Assembly (NCBI GenBank): GCA_003149835.1
Contig: QAMX01000029.1
Span: 1 to 8,558 of the forward strand
From: Clostridiales bacterium
GTDB lineage: Bacteria > Bacillota > Clostridia > Oscillospirales > QAMX01
DNA length: 8,558 nt
Direction of reading: 5' to 3'
A model generated the notes under the pieces. It was not told the DNA's origin. It saw only the letters and a list, made by a program, of their open reading frames with translations, and did no database searches. Shown here one piece after another: positions 5,363 through 8,558 of this stretch (positions are counted from its first letter, which is position 1; each line of letters begins with the position of its first letter). A program made the position numbers and the translations under genes.

Positions 5363-6451
5363 ATGAAATCCAGCGGTTCCAAATCTTCCGGTATGCTCCG
5401 GGTTCTGCTTTTTTTCAGCGCCTTTGCCACGGCGATCGCGCTGATCATATCGATGATCGTTCTCGCGTTTGACGACGAGCCCGCGGCCGCGCTCCCGCCG
5501 TCCGATCCCTCCGCTCCGGCACAGACGGAGGCCGAAGCGCCGCCCGCCGCCGCGCTCCTGTCCAACACGCCGCTCTGCACGGTGACCATTTGCGTCGACG
5601 GCGCGGAGATGGCGGTCGAGACGGAGGCGGAAACCGTCGCCGACCTGCTTTCCGCCGAGGGCATCGCGCTCGGCGCGCTCGACGAAGTCTCGCCGCACGG
5701 CGGCAACCCCGTCTACGACGGCATGAAGATCACGGTGATCCGCGTCGAGGTCGTCCGCTTTGAGTCCGAGATCGAGATCGCCTATGAGACCGAGCGGCAG
5801 GAGAGCGACGCGCTCTACGTCGGCGAGACGAAAACGCTCGTCGAAGGCGTCAACGGCGTCAAAAAGCTTGTGTTTGAGCAGACCATCCGCGACGGCGTGA
5901 TGCTCGAAAACAAGATCGTTTCCAGCGAGATCCTCTCCGATCCGGTGACGCGCGTCCTGCAAATCGGCACAAAGCCGCTCCCCGTCACCACCACGGCGCA
6001 GACCACCAAGGCCACGACCAAGGTCACGACAAAAGCCACCACCAAGGCCACCACGAAAAAAACAACCGCCAAGACCACGACGACTCCCGCGACCGTGTCG
6101 AGCGAGCCGGAGGCGATCACCGTGACCGCAGGCGGCAAGACCTACGAGGTTTCGCAGGTCATTAACGGCGAGGCCGTCGCTTACTACTCCAACCGTACCA
6201 ACCCGTCCACGGCGACGGGCAATCCGGCGATCCCGGGCAAGACCATCGCGGTCGATCCCGACGTCATCCCGCTGGGCAGCCTTGTGTATATTACCTCCGT
6301 CGACGGCAAATCGTGGAGCTATGGCCCCGCCTATGCGCACGACGTCGGCGGCGGCATTCAGGGCAACATCGTCGATCTCTTTAAGTCCAGCTACGCCGAG
6401 TGCGTCGCGCACGGCCGGAGAGACTGTATCATCTACATCCTGAAACCGTAG
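5363..6451 (+). CDS. YabE-like cell-wall protein: DUF348, G5 and 3D domains
   Basis: The protein has 362 residues. A short basic N-terminus is followed by one hydrophobic segment (about 12-35) that acts as a signal or membrane anchor, so the rest lies outside the membrane. Residues about 70-128 form a DUF348 ubiquitin-like domain (VTICVDGAEMAVETEAETVA). Residues about 129-203 form a G5 domain, which binds wall glycans. A Thr/Lys-rich linker spans about 208-245. Residues about 260-361 form a 3D domain with its three aspartates: D298 (AVDPDVIPLG), D327 (AHDVGGG) and D338 (NIVDLF). This fold resembles the MltA/Sps lytic-transglycosylase barrel and cuts or remodels peptidoglycan in YabE/Rpf2-type proteins. 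The usual DTGG motif is DVGG here. The start is fixed by AGGAGGTGA at 5348-5356, 6 nt before the ATG. The gene lies after rpsI on the same strand and could partly be read through from it. Confidence 0.92.
   Translation: MKSSGSKSSGMLRVLLFFSAFATAIALIISMIVLAFDDEPAAALPPSDPSAPAQTEAEAPPAAALLSNTPLCTVTICVDGAEMAVETEAETVADLLSAEGIALGALDEVSPHGGNPVYDGMKITVIRVEVVRFESEIEIAYETERQESDALYVGETKTLVEGVNGVKKLVFEQTIRDGVMLENKIVSSEILSDPVTRVLQIGTKPLPVTTTAQTTKATTKVTTKATTKATTKKTTAKTTTTPATVSSEPEAITVTAGGKTYEVSQVINGEAVAYYSNRTNPSTATGNPAIPGKTIAVDPDVIPLGSLVYITSVDGKSWSYGPAYAHDVGGGIQGNIVDLFKSSYAECVAHGRRDCIIYILKP
5999..6058 (+). repeat. 12-nt tandem repeat encoding xTTK units
   Basis: Five consecutive 12-nt units encode QTTK, ATTK, VTTK, ATTK and ATTK (residues 213-232 of the 3D-domain protein), followed by a degenerate KTTAKTTTT tail. 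Third positions differ between units, so selection on the peptide as well as duplication is plausible. The encoded linker is extended, basic and Thr-rich, which suits spanning the cell wall or binding anionic wall polymers. Confidence 0.75.
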
Positions 6452-6571
6452 GATGCGCTCCCTGCGCGCCCCGGCTCTGCCGCGGTCGGCCGTTTCCGAA
6501 AACGCTTTTGCCGTCTGCGCAAAGCCGCCGGCTTTCAGCCGCTCGGCGGAGCCGGGATGTTCCGCTGCGAC

Positions 6572-6599
6572 AAAAAAGCGGCCGCCAGAAGCCGGCCGC
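6572..6599 (-). terminator. Intrinsic terminator on the minus strand
   Basis: On the minus strand, GCGGCCG pairs with CGGCCGC around an 8-nt loop (GCTTCTGG) and is followed directly by TTTTTTG. This is a classical terminator for transcripts coming from the sigma/anti-sigma operon, although it lies about 330 nt after that operon's last stop codon. It also shields the 3D-domain gene from antisense reading. Confidence 0.75.
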
Positions 6600-6608
6600 C
6601 TCACAAAC

Positions 6609-6650
6609 GAAATTTCGTTGGCAGGCATTTTTTCGCCTGCCAACGATTTC
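6609..6650 (+). terminator. Hairpin, probable terminator of the 3D-domain gene
   Basis: CGTTGGCAGGC (6616-6626) and GCCTGCCAACG (6635-6645) form an 11-bp perfect stem with loop ATTTTTTC. GAAAT and ATTTC extend it past a 2-nt bulge. The sequence CCTTTTGG follows on the plus strand, which is a weak U-tract. It lies about 160 nt after the 3D-domain stop codon, so the assignment to that gene is by position and orientation. Confidence 0.5.
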
Positions 6651-6653
6651 CCT

Positions 6654-6755
6654 TTTGGGCGGTATTCAGCCGCAGCGGAAAAAGAAGCGGAGGTATACGA
6701 TGAGTATCCTGACGGTAAAAAGTTTGAGGAAGTCTGGATTCCGGTAAAAAAGAAG
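6654..6755 (+). pseudogene. Possible 3' remnant of a GyrI-like effector-binding domain gene
   Basis: In one plus-strand frame the sequence reads as the C-terminal tail of a GyrI-like/AraC effector-binding domain: GRYSAAAEKEAEVYDEYPDG (6657-6716) and then KKFEEVWIPVKKK (6717-6755). Family members commonly end with an E-x-Y-P-x-G stretch and a (C/E)E(I/V)WIPVKK finish. Nothing upstream of about 6650 fits the family; a hairpin lies there instead, and no start codon with a proper domain length exists. The expected stop after the Lys run is missing and the frame runs on through a terminator. A GGAGGT-preceded ATG at 6700 opens a different frame of 15 codons (to 6747), which may be chance. Only about 34 residues support this call. 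Confidence 0.35.
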
Positions 6756-6795
6756 GCGTCATTTGCCGTCAACGTTACTGGCCGCCGTCTTTTTT
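6746..6795. terminator. A/U-flanked bidirectional terminator-like hairpin
   Basis: AAAAAAGA-GGCG (6746-6758) pairs with CGCC-TCTTTTTT (6783-6795) with one A-G mismatch, enclosing a 24-nt GC-containing interior that can fold further. Both strands end in a T6 run. It sits immediately after the putative GyrI-like remnant, as a terminator of that former gene would, and may now stop transcripts from both sides. Confidence 0.6.
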
Positions 6796-6832
6796 CTGTG
6801 ACATCCGGCCTTGAACAGGTTTCCGCTTTGAT

Positions 6833-6884
6833 GAAAGCGCATCCCGTCCGGTCGGCGTACCGGACGGGATGCGCTTTCTCTTTT
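6833..6884 (+). terminator. 20-bp perfect hairpin with CTCTTTT-type tail
   Basis: Positions 6833-6852 pair perfectly with 6859-6878 (20 bp: GAAAGCGCATCCCGTCCGGT and its complement) around a 6-nt loop (CGGCGT). TCTTTT follows on the plus strand, so it reads as a plus-strand terminator. It lies 45 nt beyond the 3' end of the convergent anti-sigma-type gene. On the minus strand the stem is followed by ATCAAAG, without a U-tract. Confidence 0.65.
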
Positions 6885-6928
6885 ACGGCCGCCGGCAGCC
6901 TTGCGCCGGTCCATTGTGCCGGCGGCTT

Positions 6929-7837
6929 TCAGCCGTTGATGCGGCCGGCGGTTTCAAATTCGGCGCTGCCGTAAATGACCGAAGCGGCGATTTTGACCGT
7001 CTCCTCCGCCGTCAGCTGTTCGGCGAGGATTTGATAGTCTATGCCGTCCAGCTCAAATTCGGCCACATAGAGGTCGTAATAGCCGGCCGGCTCGTGCGTT
7101 TCCGGGTCATACGGGCCGAAGGGCATGGAGCGGTAGCCGATCGTCACCAGTGTCCCGTTGATGTCCGAGCGCTCCGGCGCGCCGTCCTCCGGAAGGATAT
7201 AGATGCAGTCGCTCAGCCTTCCGAGCCGCGACGCCGTCAGGCAAAAGCCCTTCGGCGCCCCGCCGAGCCGTTCGGGGCTTCCGTCCTCGGAATAGGCGTG
7301 ATAAAAGCCGAGCCGCACGGTATCCTCTTTGACCTCGCCGCCCGTTGACACGACGGCCCGCTGCACGGCGTTGCCGGCGGCGGCCGTCAGGCCGTCTGGG
7401 ATATAGGCGGGCGTCAAATCCCTTCCGTAATAGCCGGCGACATCCGCCGCGCTCCATACCAGATCGCGGACGGTCCCGGGCTCGTAATACGGGCGGGCCG
7501 CGTCGGCCGTCATTTTGAGCTCGTTTATCCGGATATTTTCCAGATTCAGACAGATCGCCGGAGCCGTCTCCTCCGCAGGCGGCAGGGAAGCGCCGGAGAG
7601 GCCGACATCCGGCCGCTTGCCCTCTCCGCCGGAGAGGGCGGGGTCGGGGTTTGACGGTCCGGAGCGCAGCTGCGGCAGAGCCGCCAGCAGCGCCGTGAGC
7701 GCCAGACAGGCGGCCGCCGCCGCAATCCGGCGGCTCCACCCCGCCCGGGCGCGTTTTTCCGGCAGAATGACAGCCGCCTCGTCGATATAGCGCTCGTCGA
7801 TATCGTTCATTGCCGAGAGCAGATCGTTTCCGTTCAT
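6929..7837 (-). CDS. Membrane-anchored anti-sigma-factor-type protein
   Basis: The protein has 302 residues. The N-terminal cytoplasmic part, NDLLSAMNDIDERYIDEAAV, matches the short (A)xxxIDExYIxEA motif seen in many clostridial proteins paired with ECF sigma factors. A basic stretch (KRARAGWSRR) and one membrane helix (about 38-56) follow. The remaining 245 residues would be extracytoplasmic. Their end, LAEQLTAEETVKIAASVIYG, resembles the C-terminus of DUF4367-type sensor domains. The start ATG overlaps the stop of the sigma gene as ATGA (7834-7837), so the two are translationally coupled; the long upstream open frame in this phase is the antisense-free overlap with sigma and not an extension. 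The protein probably binds and restrains the sigma factor until an envelope signal arrives. The signal is unknown. No zinc-binding HxxxCxxC motif of ZAS-type anti-sigmas is present. Confidence 0.78.
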   Translation of the reverse strand: MNGNDLLSAMNDIDERYIDEAAVILPEKRARAGWSRRIAAAAACLALTALLAALPQLRSGPSNPDPALSGGEGKRPDVGLSGASLPPAEETAPAICLNLENIRINELKMTADAARPYYEPGTVRDLVWSAADVAGYYGRDLTPAYIPDGLTAAAGNAVQRAVVSTGGEVKEDTVRLGFYHAYSEDGSPERLGGAPKGFCLTASRLGRLSDCIYILPEDGAPERSDINGTLVTIGYRSMPFGPYDPETHEPAGYYDLYVAEFELDGIDYQILAEQLTAEETVKIAASVIYGSAEFETAGRING

Positions 7838-8388
7838 AGTGAAATATCCTCGCTTTCCAGATAATGCCGCAGTTTTTTTCGGGTGCGGTACAGGCTGACT
7901 TTGATACGGCTTTCGCTGACGCCGCAGCGCTCGGAGATGGAGCGGACAGAATCGGCATACCAGTAGCGGAGCACAAAGAACCGGCGGCTTTCTTCTGACA
8001 GCGTCCCCAGAAACCGGTTGAGCAGGCGGGCGATTTCCTCGCTTTCCAGCTGCCGCTCCACAGCGTCTCCCGGGATACAGAGCTCCATTTCGGCCGTCAG
8101 CTCGACGATTTCCGCGCTGCGCTTGGCCGCCTGACTGCGGTCCAGCCTGTCGAACGCGGCGAAACGGCAGATTTTCGCCAGATACGCGAACAGAAACCGC
8201 GGCTTCTCCGGCGGAATCGCGTTCCACGCCTTGAAATAGGTGTCGTTGACGATCTCCTCCGCGTCCTCGCCGTTTTTCAGAATTCCCGCCGCCAGCCGGT
8301 GCAGCCGCGCGCCGTAGGCCGCCGCCGTCTCCCGGAGCGCCGCCGGATCGCGCCGCCAAAACAGCCCGATGATCTCCCTGTCGTCCAT
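7834..8388 (-). CDS. ECF-type RNA polymerase sigma factor
   Basis: The protein has 184 residues, the usual ECF length. Region 2 is at about 22-85, with the conserved core GEDAEEIVNDTYFKAWNAIP (40-59) that contacts the polymerase and the -10 element. Region 4 is at about 125-178, with LSEESRRFFVLRYWYADSVR and the helix-turn-helix SISERCGVSESRIKVSLYRT (150-169) that reads the -35 element. The ATG at 8388 follows AAAGGAGA at a spacing of about 9 nt. It is the first gene of a two-gene operon with its probable anti-sigma partner, and an ECF-like promoter lies upstream, which points to autoregulation. Sequence alone does not tell which stress it serves. Confidence 0.93.
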   Translation of the reverse strand: MDDREIIGLFWRRDPAALRETAAAYGARLHRLAAGILKNGEDAEEIVNDTYFKAWNAIPPEKPRFLFAYLAKICRFAAFDRLDRSQAAKRSAEIVELTAEMELCIPGDAVERQLESEEIARLLNRFLGTLSEESRRFFVLRYWYADSVRSISERCGVSESRIKVSLYRTRKKLRHYLESEDISL

Positions 8389-8432
8389 CCTTGTCGTCTC
8401 CTTTCCCGTTTTCTGCGGGCCTCATCCATACA

Positions 8433-8458
8433 GACGGAAAAAACGGCCGCAGGTTACG
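8433..8458 (-). promoter_or_regulatory. Predicted ECF-type (autoregulated) promoter of the sigma operon
   Basis: On the minus strand CGTAAC (8458-8453), a 16-nt spacer and CGTC (8436-8433) follow the layout of Bacillus ECF promoters (TGAAAC/TGTAAC, 16-17 nt, CGTC/CGAC). A T6 run lies in the spacer, as is frequent in such promoters. The predicted start is near 8427, about 38 nt before the sigma ATG. Confidence 0.6.
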
Positions 8459-8558
8459 CGCTTGACGCTTTATTTTGGCTCTTTCTCAGAAGGCCATGCA
8501 TGCGGGCGCCGATCCGCCCCGTTTGACGCCGTTTTTGAAAAATCCGCTTTCGGGAGAT
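8459..8558. other. Noncoding right edge
   Basis: These 100 nt lie upstream of the sigma operon promoter and show no gene. Two similar 10-mers, CGCTTGACGC (8459) and CGTTTGACGC (8520), occur; they are short enough to be chance. Confidence 0.4.

Larger units (their letters stand above)
6452..6928. other. 477-nt convergent intergenic region with clustered hairpins
   Basis: No intact gene is seen between the stop of the 3D-domain gene (+) and the stop of the anti-sigma-type gene (-). The region holds four clear hairpins, an added 10-bp inverted repeat at 6888-6926 (GCCGCCGGCA and TGCCGGCGGC, 19-nt gap), and a possible gene remnant at 6654-6755. The first 120 nt (6452-6571) show nothing beyond short GC-rich repeats. 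Confidence 0.7.

Noticed and set aside
5129..6772. 547-codon minus-strand open frame
   Set aside because: It is antisense to rpsI and the 3D-domain gene; the product is low-complexity Arg/Gly/Asp-rich without any family feature, and arises from GC-rich codon bias.
6530..6935. 12-mer GGCTTTCAGCCG at 6530 and 6924
   Set aside because: It is short and self-complementary, within chance expectation for GC-rich DNA; the second copy overlaps a stop codon.
7107..7976. 289-codon minus-strand frame overlapping the anti-sigma gene
   Set aside because: It is a shifted frame of the sigma/anti-sigma genes with Arg-rich low-complexity content.
4085..8504. 11-mer CCATGCATGCG present at 4085 and 8494
   Set aside because: Repeats of this length are expected by chance in a window of this size; contexts differ.
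1..8558. CRISPR array, tRNA/rRNA, insertion sequence, integrase or toxin-antitoxin pair
   Set aside because: I looked on both strands and found no regular long repeats with spacers, no cloverleaf, no transposase motifs and no small toxin-antitoxin gene pair.

Overview
The window is GC-rich bacterial DNA with strong Shine-Dalgarno sites and Firmicutes-type gene content: an rplM-rpsI pair, a YabE-like DUF348/G5/3D cell-wall protein, and an ECF sigma factor with a membrane partner of the clostridial kind. A high-GC member of the Clostridia (Oscillospirales/Ruminococcaceae-like) is the best guess. This is inferred from protein style, because there is no rRNA or other phylogenetic marker beyond L13 and S9.

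Layout. Positions 1-168 (+) hold the C-terminal end of a HAD/Cof-type phosphatase. Positions 305-1171 (+) hold a complete D-allulose/D-tagatose 3-epimerase (ketose 3-epimerase). A bidirectional terminator at 1392-1426 separates it from a convergent two-gene minus-strand operon: an MFS transporter (3941-2739) followed by a polysaccharide-deacetylase-like protein (2764-1454). These two genes overlap by 26 nt. Positions 3942-4312 are a divergent control region with a minus-strand promoter and hairpin leader for the MFS operon, and a near-consensus plus-strand promoter for rplM. rplM (4313-4744) and rpsI (4762-5169) form a ribosomal-protein operon that ends near a long hairpin. Positions 5363-6451 (+) encode a membrane-anchored DUF348-G5-3D cell-wall protein with a Thr/Lys-rich linker. 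Positions 6452-6928 carry a cluster of hairpins and terminators, plus what looks like the 3' remnant of a GyrI-like domain gene. The window closes with a minus-strand ECF sigma factor (8388-7834) and a membrane-anchored anti-sigma-type protein (7837-6929) joined by an ATGA overlap. An ECF-type promoter precedes them and probably autoregulates the pair.

How the genes relate. The left part suggests carbohydrate handling: a rare-sugar epimerase, a phosphatase fragment, a sugar-type MFS carrier and a deacetylase-like enzyme. The epimerase and the MFS operon are convergent, so they are not one transcription unit. The middle is core translation. The right part is envelope biology: cell-wall remodelling and an envelope-stress type sigma/anti-sigma pair. 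I see no CRISPR array, transposase, integrase, tRNA or clearly new multi-gene system. The points most worth checking are the atypical deacetylase with a possible wall-binding tail, the hairpin leaders, the hairpin cluster with the gene remnant, and the ECF module.
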